Assembly: GCA_015233755.1 (NCBI GenBank) | Contig: JADFXA010000033.1 | Coordinates: 1 to 14,141, forward strand | DNA: 14,141 nucleotides | From: Desulfamplus sp. | GTDB taxonomy: Bacteria > Desulfobacterota > Desulfobacteria > Desulfobacterales > Desulfobacteraceae | Direction: 5' to 3' | Shown: piece after piece, positions 1 through 6,706 of the stretch | Numbering within the stretch: position 1 is the first letter of the stretch | How the letters are laid out: each line of letters starts with the position of its first letter | Made by a program: the position numbers and the translations under genes | Notes under the pieces: generated by a model | What the model saw: only the letters and a program-made list of their open reading frames with translations | The model's database searches: none | What the model was told of the DNA's origin: nothing

Positions 1-1
1 A

Positions 2-589
2 GAAGATTTTATGAAAGATCCTCAAGGCGTTCCATCAGGAATGGATAAAATTGTCTATCTTGAGATGCTTATGAATCAGGTTTTGATTGAACGAAAAGAG
101 TTCGACCTTCTTGTTATGGGGCGTCAAGAGGGGCAAGGCTGTTACTGTATGGTCAATAATATTTTGAATAAATTTTCAGACGAGCTTGAGAAAAAGTACA
201 AATTCCTTTTGGTTGACAATGAGGCTGGTATGGAGCATTTAAGCCGCCGTACCAGTGGTAATGTTGATATGCTTATTCTTGTAAGTGATTATGCGTTAAG
301 AGGCTTGAGGGCTGTGGGAAGAATTAAAGAGATGATTCCAAGCCTTAAACTTGGAGTTTCAAATGTTGGTCTTGTTGTCAATCGTGCCCCATCAGAGCTT
401 GGTAAGGCTTTTCTTGATGAGGCTTATAAAATCGGTGTGCAGATTCTTTCAACACTTCCAAATGACGACACTTTGCTTGAATTTGACATGGAAAGAAAAT
501 CTCTTCTTGATCTGCCTGACGATTCAAAAGCAGTTGTTGCAGTTGATAGTTTGATGGAAAATGTCTTAAGAATTATAAATTCAAAATAG
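2..589 (+). CDS. CooC-like nickel-insertion ATPase (CODH/ACS maturation), N-terminus cut off by window edge
   Basis: The frame is open to the left edge (E-D-F precedes the first Met at 11), so this is the C-terminal part, about 195 residues of a family usually near 250; the P-loop lies outside. Visible family marks are GRQEGQGCYC, whose Cys codons at 140-142 and 146-148 form the CXC metal-binding pair of CooC dimers, then LLVDNEAGMEHLSRRT (Walker B/switch II-like stretch) and VDMLILVSDYALRG. CooC/AcsF proteins are cytoplasmic MinD-type ATPases that help load nickel into carbon monoxide dehydrogenase or acetyl-CoA synthase. The stop is 59 bases before the ATG of an ADP-forming acetate-CoA ligase, in keeping with a role in acetyl-CoA metabolism. 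Whether its client is CODH or ACS cannot be told from this fragment; CooC-like is the safe call. Confidence 0.85.
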   Translation, partial: EDFMKDPQGVPSGMDKIVYLEMLMNQVLIERKEFDLLVMGRQEGQGCYCMVNNILNKFSDELEKKYKFLLVDNEAGMEHLSRRTSGNVDMLILVSDYALRGLRAVGRIKEMIPSLKLGVSNVGLVVNRAPSELGKAFLDEAYKIGVQILSTLPNDDTLLEFDMERKSLLDLPDDSKAVVAVDSLMENVLRIINSK

Positions 590-648
590 ATTTGTGCTAT
601 GCGGCCTCAAACAAACTCAATAGTTATAATGGAGAAGATAGAATATAT

Positions 649-2775
649 ATGGATAGACTTGACGCAATATTTGCCCCTGAATCAATAGCTGTTCTTGGTG
701 CTTCTACTCAAAAAGGTAAAGTTGGGCATGATATATTTGCCAACATTTTGTATGGCGGCTATCAGGGAACTCTGTATCCTGTCAACCCAAATGCAAAATC
801 AATTTTGAGTGTTAAATGCTATAAAAGTATTACAGCAATTCCAGATCCTGTTGACCTTGCTATGCTCATTTTACCACCTAAACGTTCCCTTAATGCTGTT
901 GAAGAGTGTATTGCTAAAGGGGTTAAAGGTATTGTAATTGTCTCTGCTGGATTTAGAGAAGTTGGAGGAGAAGGGCTCGAGATTGAGCAAAAAATTCAAC
1001 AGATGTGTAGAGATGCCAAAATTAGACTTGTTGGTCCAAACTGTCTTGGAGTTATTAATCCTGCACCTTCCGTCTCATTAAACGCAAGCTTTTCTAAACG
1101 AATGCCATCTTATGGAAATATATCTTTTATTTCTCAAAGCGGGGCATTATGCACAGCAGTTCTTGACTTTGCAGCAGATAAAGGTTTTGGATTCTCAAAA
1201 TTTATATCGATTGGTAATAAGGCGGATGTTGATGAGCTTGATCTTTTAAGATACTACCACAAAGACCCTCATACAGATGTTGTTATGATCTACATGGAGG
1301 AGCTTTCGCGAGAAGCTAAAGAGTTTATATCTGAGGTGCGTGAGATGACCTCTGGAATTAATCCAACTCCAGTTATTGTAATAAAATCTGGCACATCTGA
1401 CGCTGGTGCGGCTGCAGCCGCATCCCACACTGGTTCACTTGCTGGTTCTGATACGATATACGATGCAATTTTTGAACAATCTGGAATTATAAGGTGTCGA
1501 ACAGTTAATGAGCTTTTTGATTATGCCCAGGCAATTGCCTCTAAAAAAGTTCCAAAAGGAGATAAGATAGCTATTGTTACCAATGCAGGTGGTCCTGGTA
1601 TAATTGCTACAGATATGAGTGAACATTCAGGACTAAAACTTGCCAAATTTTCTGATGAGACAGTTAAAGAGCTTCATAAATATCTGCCTCCTACAGCCAA
1701 TTTTCATAATCCAGTTGATGTTATTGGAGATGCTGCACGAGACCGTTATGAAAACACCCTTGCTACAGTTATGAGTGATGCTGGTGTTGACAGTGTTCTA
1801 ATTATTCTCACTCCTCAATCGATGACAGATGCAATGGGAACTGCTGAAGCAATTGTAAGTATTGCAAAAAAATCTGTAAAACCAATAGTCTGTGCTTTTA
1901 TGGGAGTTGTTGATGTCTCAGATGGTGTCAAACTTCTTCAACAAAATAATGTTCCTGTTTATCAATTTCCAGAGAGTGCGGCTCGTGCTTTAGGTGCTTT
2001 ATATTCTCAACAAAAATGGTTATCACGCAAAATTCTTCCTCAATATCGTTTAGAGTTTGACAGAACAAAAGCTGATGAAATTATTAATAAACACCTTGAC
2101 GCTGGTCAATATCTTCTTGATGAGATGGACGGAAGCGAACTTCTAAAATGTTATGGATTTAAAACTCTTCAAATGGAGATTGCAGAGACAGCAGAAAAAG
2201 CCGTTGAAATTGCGGAGCGCATTGGCTATCCAGTTGTAATGAAGATTGTATCTCCTCAAATTCTTCATAAATCTGATGCTGGCGGCGTTAAAGTTGGTAT
2301 CGAAACACCGACTGATGTTCGTTCAGCTTTTGAAAGAATTATGAAATCAGCAGCAGGCTACAGTCCATCTGCTGAACTAAAAGGGGTTCTAATTCAAGAG
2401 ATGGCAATTTCAGGGAAGGAGGTCATTCTTGGAGTCAGCCGCCATCCAGGGTTTGGCCATGCGGTTATGTTTGGGCTTGGCGGTATATTTGTTGAGGTTT
2501 ATAAAGATGTGGTATTTAGAATGGCTCCGATGGGAAGAAATGTTGTTAGAAGAATGGTAAAAAGCATTAAAGGTTATCCAATTCTTGCGGGATTCAGAGG
2601 CGAACCTCAATGTGATATTGAAATGCTTGAAAAGAACCTTGTAAGCTTAAGAGCTATGGTTGATAACCATCCTGTAATTAAGGAACTTGATATAAATCCG
2701 CTCTTTGTGCATAAAGATAGAGAAGGGACAACTGTTGCTGATATTATCATAAAATTGGAACCGATTGTTAAATGA
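649..2775 (+). CDS. ADP-forming acetate/acyl-CoA ligase, fused alpha-beta form
   Basis: 708 residues from ATG 649, which lies 14 bases behind GGAG at 631-634; the frame stays open upstream to a TTG at 592, but MDRLDAIFAPESIAVLGAS is the normal start of the family. Domains in order: CoA-binding Rossmann domain (about 1-130, ending at GPNCLGV near 129-135), succinyl-CoA-ligase-like domains (about 150-460) with the phosphorylatable His260 in ASHTGSLAGSD, then an ATP-grasp domain (about 490-708) with His540 in HKSDAGGV, the second phosphate-relay histidine known in these enzymes. There is no C-terminal GNAT domain, so it is not a Pat-type protein acetyltransferase. The reaction is acyl-CoA + ADP + Pi to acid + CoA + ATP, reversible, cytoplasmic. 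Substrate (acetate, or a branched or aryl acid) is not readable from sequence. Position next to the CooC-like gene favours acetate; that is inference. Confidence 0.9.
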   Translation: MDRLDAIFAPESIAVLGASTQKGKVGHDIFANILYGGYQGTLYPVNPNAKSILSVKCYKSITAIPDPVDLAMLILPPKRSLNAVEECIAKGVKGIVIVSAGFREVGGEGLEIEQKIQQMCRDAKIRLVGPNCLGVINPAPSVSLNASFSKRMPSYGNISFISQSGALCTAVLDFAADKGFGFSKFISIGNKADVDELDLLRYYHKDPHTDVVMIYMEELSREAKEFISEVREMTSGINPTPVIVIKSGTSDAGAAAAASHTGSLAGSDTIYDAIFEQSGIIRCRTVNELFDYAQAIASKKVPKGDKIAIVTNAGGPGIIATDMSEHSGLKLAKFSDETVKELHKYLPPTANFHNPVDVIGDAARDRYENTLATVMSDAGVDSVLIILTPQSMTDAMGTAEAIVSIAKKSVKPIVCAFMGVVDVSDGVKLLQQNNVPVYQFPESAARALGALYSQQKWLSRKILPQYRLEFDRTKADEIINKHLDAGQYLLDEMDGSELLKCYGFKTLQMEIAETAEKAVEIAERIGYPVVMKIVSPQILHKSDAGGVKVGIETPTDVRSAFERIMKSAAGYSPSAELKGVLIQEMAISGKEVILGVSRHPGFGHAVMFGLGGIFVEVYKDVVFRMAPMGRNVVRRMVKSIKGYPILAGFRGEPQCDIEMLEKNLVSLRAMVDNHPVIKELDINPLFVHKDREGTTVADIIIKLEPIVK

Positions 2776-2804
2776 GTGTTTTTTTGATTAGGAGATTTTG
2801 AATA

Positions 2805-3140
2805 ATGGCTCAAGAAAGAGACTTTGTAGGCAAAGATTTTGTAATGAAAGAGCCCAAAAGTGGCTCAGAAGAGTATCCTTCTAATAATAAACGGCTACCT
2901 GAAATTGATTTTTCAACATTTATTATGTCGCTTCATTCATCTGCACTTGTTCAGCTTGGAGAGATTCCTGACCCTGTTACAGGTACAAGAACAAAAGATT
3001 TGTCTATTGCAAAACAGACGATTGATTTAATTGCAATGCTTGATAAAAAGACAGTTGGGAATCTTGATTTAGAAGAGGATAGGATTATTAAGAGCTTGTT
3101 GCATGAACTTAGAATGGCCTATGTAAGGGTAAAATATTGA
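2805..3140 (+). CDS. DUF1844 family protein
   Basis: 111 residues. The first 35 or so are polar and probably disordered; the conserved part starts at IDFSTFIMSLHSSALVQLGE and runs through PDPVTG, the helical AKQTIDLIAMLDKKT and LLHELRMAYVRVK, which is the recognisable DUF1844 pattern. The start is supported by an AGGAG-type site at 2790-2794, ten bases before the ATG. No signal peptide or membrane helix is visible. Function is unknown; small proteins of this family are, from memory, found just upstream of ispE in Desulfobacterota genomes. Its TGA overlaps the TTG start of ispE, so the two are likely translationally coupled. Confidence 0.85.
   Translation: MAQERDFVGKDFVMKEPKSGSEEYPSNNKRLPEIDFSTFIMSLHSSALVQLGEIPDPVTGTRTKDLSIAKQTIDLIAMLDKKTVGNLDLEEDRIIKSLLHELRMAYVRVKY
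3125..3129 (+). promoter_or_regulatory. ribosome binding site that decides the TTG start of ispE
   Basis: AAGGG lies seven bases before TTG 3137, inside the end of the DUF1844 gene. It supports a non-ATG start with stop-start overlap (TTGA), the classical arrangement for translational coupling. Confidence 0.55.
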
Positions 3141-4156
3141 TAATATATCCTGAAGCAAATTGTAAAATAGTTATAAAATCTCCTGCAAAGATCAACCTAT
3201 TTTTGTATGTTATTGGAAGGCGTGATAACGGTTATCACGATCTTTTCACGCTGATGTCTTGCGTTGATCTTTATGATGAGATTGCACTTACATTTAATCA
3301 ACCTGCCACTTATATTACATGCAATAACTCTGAGCTACCTAAAGATGAGACTAATCTTGCATTTAAAGCTGTAACTCTGTTCAATAAATATTTTATCTCA
3401 GAAGATTATTATAACTCTTCTTTTCTACACGGAGTTAAAATAGATATTAAAAAAAATATACCAGTTGGAGCAGGACTTGGTGGAGGTAGTAGTAATGCGG
3501 CGTCAGTTTTAAAAGCGATGAATCAATTTTATGGAAATCCATTCTCATTAGATAAATTGATGGAAATGGGGCTTAAACTTGGTGCTGATGTGCCTTTTTT
3601 TATTCTTGGTGGTTCCGCGGTTGCTGAGGGTGTTGGAGAAAAATTGACACCATTGCCCTTATTTGAAACATTATCTGAATTGGAACAATTAGAAGCATCA
3701 AGAACAAAAAATAAAAAAAACGATAAAAAATCTATCTATATTTTGCTTTTTTATCCAGGTTTAAGTGCTTCTACAGCCGAAGTATATAAAAATCTCGATT
3801 TAGCATTGACAAAATCTGTTAAATCTAATAATAAGTGCCTCCTAAAAAGCCCTGATATTATTCAGAGGCTAAATTTCATTAAGGAGTTGGTTCACAACGA
3901 CCTTGAACTAACTACTTGTGATTTATATCCTGAAATTGGATTGTTCAAAAATGAGTTGCTTTATTATCTTGATGATAAAATAGATTTGTCAGAGATTTTA
4001 TTGATACCTCAGAAAATATTGATGACAGGAAGTGGGTCAACTTTTTTTTGCCTTTTTTCTGATTATGAAAAAGCTCAACTCTGTTTCAATGAACTTTCTG
4101 AAAAATGGAGATTTACAAAAAGACAAGTTTTTATAACGTCATTTGTAAGATTTTGA
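3137..4156 (+). CDS. ispE: 4-diphosphocytidyl-2-C-methyl-D-erythritol kinase
   Basis: GHMP kinase that phosphorylates CDP-methylerythritol in the non-mevalonate (MEP) isoprenoid pathway; cytoplasmic. Seen: SPAKINLFL with Lys18, RRDNGYHDL, the ATP-binding loop PVGAGLGGGSSNAAS (109-123), GADVPFF with the catalytic-type Asp151, and the C-terminal MTGSGSTFF (296-304). At 339 residues it is longer than the usual 280-300; the surplus is mainly a Lys/Asn/Glu-rich stretch at about 178-199, between GEKLTPLPLF and the strand YILLFYPG, and a looser region at about 222-248. The start is TTG at 3137, overlapping the TGA of the preceding gene and preceded by AAGGG at 3125-3129 with seven bases of spacing; no ATG lies before the conserved SPAKINL motif, so TTG is needed. 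tRNA-Gln follows 26 bases downstream. Confidence 0.93.
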   Translation: MIIYPEANCKIVIKSPAKINLFLYVIGRRDNGYHDLFTLMSCVDLYDEIALTFNQPATYITCNNSELPKDETNLAFKAVTLFNKYFISEDYYNSSFLHGVKIDIKKNIPVGAGLGGGSSNAASVLKAMNQFYGNPFSLDKLMEMGLKLGADVPFFILGGSAVAEGVGEKLTPLPLFETLSELEQLEASRTKNKKNDKKSIYILLFYPGLSASTAEVYKNLDLALTKSVKSNNKCLLKSPDIIQRLNFIKELVHNDLELTTCDLYPEIGLFKNELLYYLDDKIDLSEILLIPQKILMTGSGSTFFCLFSDYEKAQLCFNELSEKWRFTKRQVFITSFVRF

Positions 4157-4182
4157 AATAATAATTAACTAATTTGGAATAA

Positions 4183-4257
4183 TGGGGCGTCGTCAAGCGG
4201 TAAGACACAGGATTTTGATTCCTGCATTCGGAGGTTCGAATCCTCCCGCCCCAGCCA
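4183..4257 (+). tRNA. tRNA-Gln (anticodon UUG)
   Basis: A full cloverleaf can be folded by eye. The 7-bp acceptor stem TGGGGCG (4183-4189) pairs with CGCCCCA (4247-4253), followed by discriminator G4254 and an encoded CCA (4255-4257). The anticodon arm CAGGA / TCCTG (4208-4212 / 4220-4224) closes a seven-base loop with TTG at 4215-4217. The T arm GGAGG / CCTCC (4230-4234 / 4242-4246) carries the loop TTCGAAT. The D arm is GTC-AAGCGGTAA-GAC-like. A weak U-A first pair and UUG anticodon are typical of bacterial tRNA-Gln. It lies between ispE and prs on the same strand without an obvious promoter of its own, so it may be released by processing of an ispE transcript. Confidence 0.96.
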
Positions 4258-4298
4258 ATAAAAAAATAGTTTTTTAAAGAGAGAGTTTCTCAACATCA

Positions 4299-4339
4299 AT
4301 CTATCCCGAAGGTACATGTTTAGGATAGATAATTTTTTT
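4299..4339 (+). terminator. stem-loop with T-run between tRNA-Gln and prs (terminator or prs attenuator)
   Basis: ATCTATCC (4299-4306) pairs perfectly with GGATAGAT (4323-4330) around a 16-base loop, and AATTTTTTT (4331-4339) follows at once. This has the layout of a rho-independent terminator, though the stem is only 8 bp and moderately AT-rich. The T-run abuts the GGAG ribosome site of prs (4340-4343), so it could end ispE/tRNA transcripts or act as a leaky attenuator in the prs leader. Confidence 0.55.
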
Positions 4340-4350
4340 GGAGCAATTTT

Positions 4351-5289
4351 ATGAACACAATGTCGCTTTTTTCTGGCAACTCTAATCCTGTTCTTGCTGG
4401 AAAAATCGCTGATTACCTATCTATACATCTTGGCAAAGCAAAGCTAAACCGATTCAGCGATGGCGAGATTCAAGTTGAGATTCAAGAAAATGTCAGAAGG
4501 CAGGAAGTGTTTGTCGTTCAATCGACCTGTAATCCTGTTAATGACAACTTAGTTGAACTCCTTTTAATGATTGATGCTCTTAAACGCTCTTCAGCAAGCT
4601 ATATAACTGCTGTTATTCCCTACTTTGGATATGCTCGTCAGGATAAAAAAGTTGCACCTCGTGTTCCTATAAGTGCTAAATTAGTTGCTGATCTTCTTAC
4701 TAACACTGGTGTTAATCGTATTATAACATTAGATCTCCACGCTGGTCAGATACAGGGTTTCTTTAATATTCCAGTGGATAATCTATACGCATCCCCAGTT
4801 ATGCTTGATTATATCAAATCAAATCTTTCAGGTGATCTTGCTGTTGTATCTCCAGATGCTGGTGGAGTTGAAAGAGCGAGAGCTTTTGCTAAACGTCTCA
4901 ATGCGACTCTTGCAATTGTTGATAAACGTAGAAGTGCACCTAATCAGGCAAAAGCAATGGCAATCATTGGAGACGTGCAAGATAAAGTTGTTATAATTTT
5001 TGATGATATGGTTGACACTGCGGGAACATTAACAGAAGCTGCTGGAATTATTAAAGCAAAAGGGGCAAAATCTGTTATTGCTTGCTGCACACATGCTGTA
5101 TTATCTGGACCTGCTGTTGAAAGGATTGAAAATTCCTCGTTAGAGACACTTGTAGTTACAGATACTATACCTTTGACAGACAATGCTATGCAATCTAAGA
5201 AGATTAAGCAGCTTTCCATATCAAAACTTGTTGGTGAAGCGATTATTAGAAGTTATAGAGGGGATTCTGTTCATTGTCTTTTCGTTTAA
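4351..5289 (+). CDS. prs: ribose-phosphate pyrophosphokinase (PRPP synthetase)
   Basis: Makes 5-phosphoribosyl 1-pyrophosphate from ribose 5-phosphate and ATP, the precursor for purines, pyrimidines, NAD, His and Trp; notably the trpEG pair in this window starts a PRPP-consuming pathway. 312 residues, the normal class I length. Seen: SDGEIQVEIQENVRRQEVFVV (N-terminal half; positions 36-56), PYFGYARQDKKVAPRVPI (90-107, catalytic flexible loop), LDLHAGQIQGFF (127-138, with the metal-binding type His130), SPDAGGVERA (167-176) and the PRPP-binding loop FDDMVDTAGT (217-226). The start is fixed by GGAG 4340-4343 with seven bases to ATG 4351; the next ATG (4360) is too far. A stem-loop with T-run precedes it, another hairpin follows it. 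Confidence 0.97.
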   Translation: MNTMSLFSGNSNPVLAGKIADYLSIHLGKAKLNRFSDGEIQVEIQENVRRQEVFVVQSTCNPVNDNLVELLLMIDALKRSSASYITAVIPYFGYARQDKKVAPRVPISAKLVADLLTNTGVNRIITLDLHAGQIQGFFNIPVDNLYASPVMLDYIKSNLSGDLAVVSPDAGGVERARAFAKRLNATLAIVDKRRSAPNQAKAMAIIGDVQDKVVIIFDDMVDTAGTLTEAAGIIKAKGAKSVIACCTHAVLSGPAVERIENSSLETLVVTDTIPLTDNAMQSKKIKQLSISKLVGEAIIRSYRGDSVHCLFV

Positions 5290-5331
5290 CTTATATATTA
5301 ATTATATAGACAACTAAAAAAAATAAACTTT

Positions 5332-5360
5332 AGGGACGGCTTATTAGTCGTCCCTATTTT
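5332..5360 (+). terminator. intrinsic terminator between prs and rplY
   Basis: AGGGACGGC (5332-5340) pairs with GTCGTCCCT (5347-5355), nine pairs including one G-U, closing a TTATTA loop, followed by ATTTT (5356-5360). An A-rich run (5316-5327) precedes it, so it could work in both directions. It lies only 13 bases before the rplY ribosome site, so rplY must depend on read-through or on a promoter within 5290-5331. Confidence 0.65.
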
Positions 5361-5368
5361 CATAAAAT

Positions 5369-5373
5369 GGAGG
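5369..5373 (+). promoter_or_regulatory. ribosome binding site that decides the TTG start of rplY
   Basis: GGAGG is a full-strength Shine-Dalgarno core. It overlaps the in-frame ATG at 5367, which has no such site in front of it, and stands eight bases before TTG 5382. This argues that translation begins at TTG 5382 and that the ATG belongs to the leader. Confidence 0.65.
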
Positions 5374-5381
5374 ATAAAAAT

Positions 5382-5993
5382 TTGGAACTTATTGACTTAA
5401 AAGCTGAAGTTAGAGAGGGAAGTGGTAAAACTGCTGCTCGTGCTGTCAGAAAAAATAATGCAATTCCAGCTATTCTTTACGGACCTCAAACCGAACCTTT
5501 ACTTCTTTCGCTATCGAGCTATGATTTCTCTGAAATGATCAGAAAAAATGGTACTACAGGTCTTTTTATAAATCTTGCAGTTTCAGGAGATTCTAGACCA
5601 GCAAGAACGGTTCTGTTAAAAGATATTCAGAAAGATACTTTTGGACTTCAATATCTTCATGCAGATTTTCAGGAAGTTGATATTAATGCCAAAATTTCAG
5701 TTATGGTGCCTGTAGAGGCAACTGGTGTTGCTCCTGGTATCAAAGCTGGAGGACTTTTGCAGATTATTCGTAGAGAGCTTGAGCTTATTTGTCGTCCAAT
5801 TGATGTGCCTGAAGCTGTATGTGTTGATGTTTCCAATCTTGAGATAGGAGATGCTATCCATGTTAAGGACATTGATCTTGGAGAGAACATTCAGATTCCT
5901 CATGAGGTAAATTTCACAGTAATCACATTAGTTCCACCAACCACTGATAGATCATCTGCATCTAAAGACGCTGGGGAACAAGCAGCTGAGTAA
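5382..5993 (+). CDS. rplY: 50S ribosomal protein L25, long CTC/TL5 form
   Basis: 203 residues from TTG 5382 (208 if the ATG at 5367 were used). The TTG start gives M-E-L-I-D-L-K-A-E-V-R-E, the usual beginning of CTC-type L25 proteins, and has a GGAGG site at proper distance, which the ATG lacks. The N-terminal L25 domain (about 1-92) binds 5S rRNA: EGSGKTAARAVRK followed by IPAILYG, and FGLQYLHADFQEVD near its end. The C-terminal TL5/CTC beta domain (about 95-183) contains VMVPVEATGVAPGIKAGG and IGDAIHVKDIDLGENIQIP. The last 20 residues are a polar Ala/Ser-rich tail. It sits between prs and pth, a common order; L25 and Pth both serve translation. Confidence 0.94.
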   Translation: MELIDLKAEVREGSGKTAARAVRKNNAIPAILYGPQTEPLLLSLSSYDFSEMIRKNGTTGLFINLAVSGDSRPARTVLLKDIQKDTFGLQYLHADFQEVDINAKISVMVPVEATGVAPGIKAGGLLQIIRRELELICRPIDVPEAVCVDVSNLEIGDAIHVKDIDLGENIQIPHEVNFTVITLVPPTTDRSSASKDAGEQAAE

Positions 5994-6037
5994 TAAATTG
6001 CATAATAATTTAAGATCATAGATAGTCTGTTGAAGAT

Positions 6038-6619
6038 ATGACAGATAGTTCAATTTATATGGTGGCGGGTTTAGGGAATCCTGGAAAGGAGTATTCTAAA
6101 ACCCGTCATAATATGGGTTTTATAGTTTTAGAAGAACTCGCCCGCAGATATAATCTCACCTTTAATAACTCTCGCTTTGATGCTGATATTGCAAAAGGTA
6201 GCATTGAGAAGAATCAGACCATTCTTGTTAAACCACAATCATACATGAATAGAAGTGGTTTTCCTATTCAACAAATCTCCTCTTATTTTAAAATTCAAAA
6301 TAACAATATCATTATTGTGCATGATGAAATTGATCTCCCTTTTGGACGAATTATGATTGTAAAAGATCGAGGTCATGGTGGACATAATGGAATTCGATCT
6401 ATCATAGATATGCTTGGCACAAAAAATTTTATTCGAATTAGGGTAGGAGTGAGTCGCCCTGATAAAAAAGATGATGGAGATAAGGTTGTTGGTCATGTTT
6501 TGAGCAGCTTTACAAGTGATGAGCAAAAAGAGGTCGATTCTATTGTAAAACGAGCAGCAGATGCATCTGTTCTTATTTTATCACAAGATGTCCAGATAGC
6601 CATGAACTCGTTTAATTAG
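6038..6619 (+). CDS. pth: peptidyl-tRNA hydrolase
   Basis: Cleaves peptidyl-tRNA released from stalled ribosomes, recycling tRNA; cytoplasmic and normally essential. 193 residues, normal length. The active-site set is complete: Asn14 in GLGNPGKEY, catalytic His24 in TRHNMGF, Asn71 in KPQSYMNRSG, Asp96 in VHDEIDLPFG and Asn117 in GHGGHNGIRS, which correspond to N10, H20, N68, D93 and N114 of the E. coli enzyme. The ATG at 6038 has only a weak GAAG-like site (6032-6035); an in-frame ATG at 6059 would cut into the first strand, so 6038 is preferred. It is 44 bases behind rplY and is the last gene of the rightward block. Confidence 0.96.
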   Translation: MTDSSIYMVAGLGNPGKEYSKTRHNMGFIVLEELARRYNLTFNNSRFDADIAKGSIEKNQTILVKPQSYMNRSGFPIQQISSYFKIQNNNIIIVHDEIDLPFGRIMIVKDRGHGGHNGIRSIIDMLGTKNFIRIRVGVSRPDKKDDGDKVVGHVLSSFTSDEQKEVDSIVKRAADASVLILSQDVQIAMNSFN

Positions 6620-6706
6620 ATCAAATCCATACTCGATGTGAGTATTAATATAAAGTTTATACAAAGTTATATTTAAAGGTCTTAGTCTAATTATTAGATT
6701 TGGATT
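6620..6706. other. convergent intergenic gap with AT-rich dyads
   Basis: The ends of pth and the leftward kinase gene face each other here. Visible dyads: ATACTC / GAGTAT (6629-6634 / 6640-6645), AATATAA / TTATATT (6647-6653 / 6667-6673) and TCTAA / TTAGA (6686-6690 / 6694-6698, followed by TTTGGATTTT). None is a strong GC-rich terminator, but some transcription stop is expected between convergent genes. No coding region is seen. Confidence 0.3.

Noticed and set aside
592..648. TTG 592 as the start of the acetate-CoA ligase
   Set aside because: It is two bases behind the upstream stop and lacks a separate ribosome site; the family's N-terminus begins at ATG 649. The 19 extra residues contain nothing conserved.
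4944..5219. Leftward reading frame of 91 codons opposite prs
   Set aside because: It is complementary to the conserved PRPP-binding half of prs and has no independent support.
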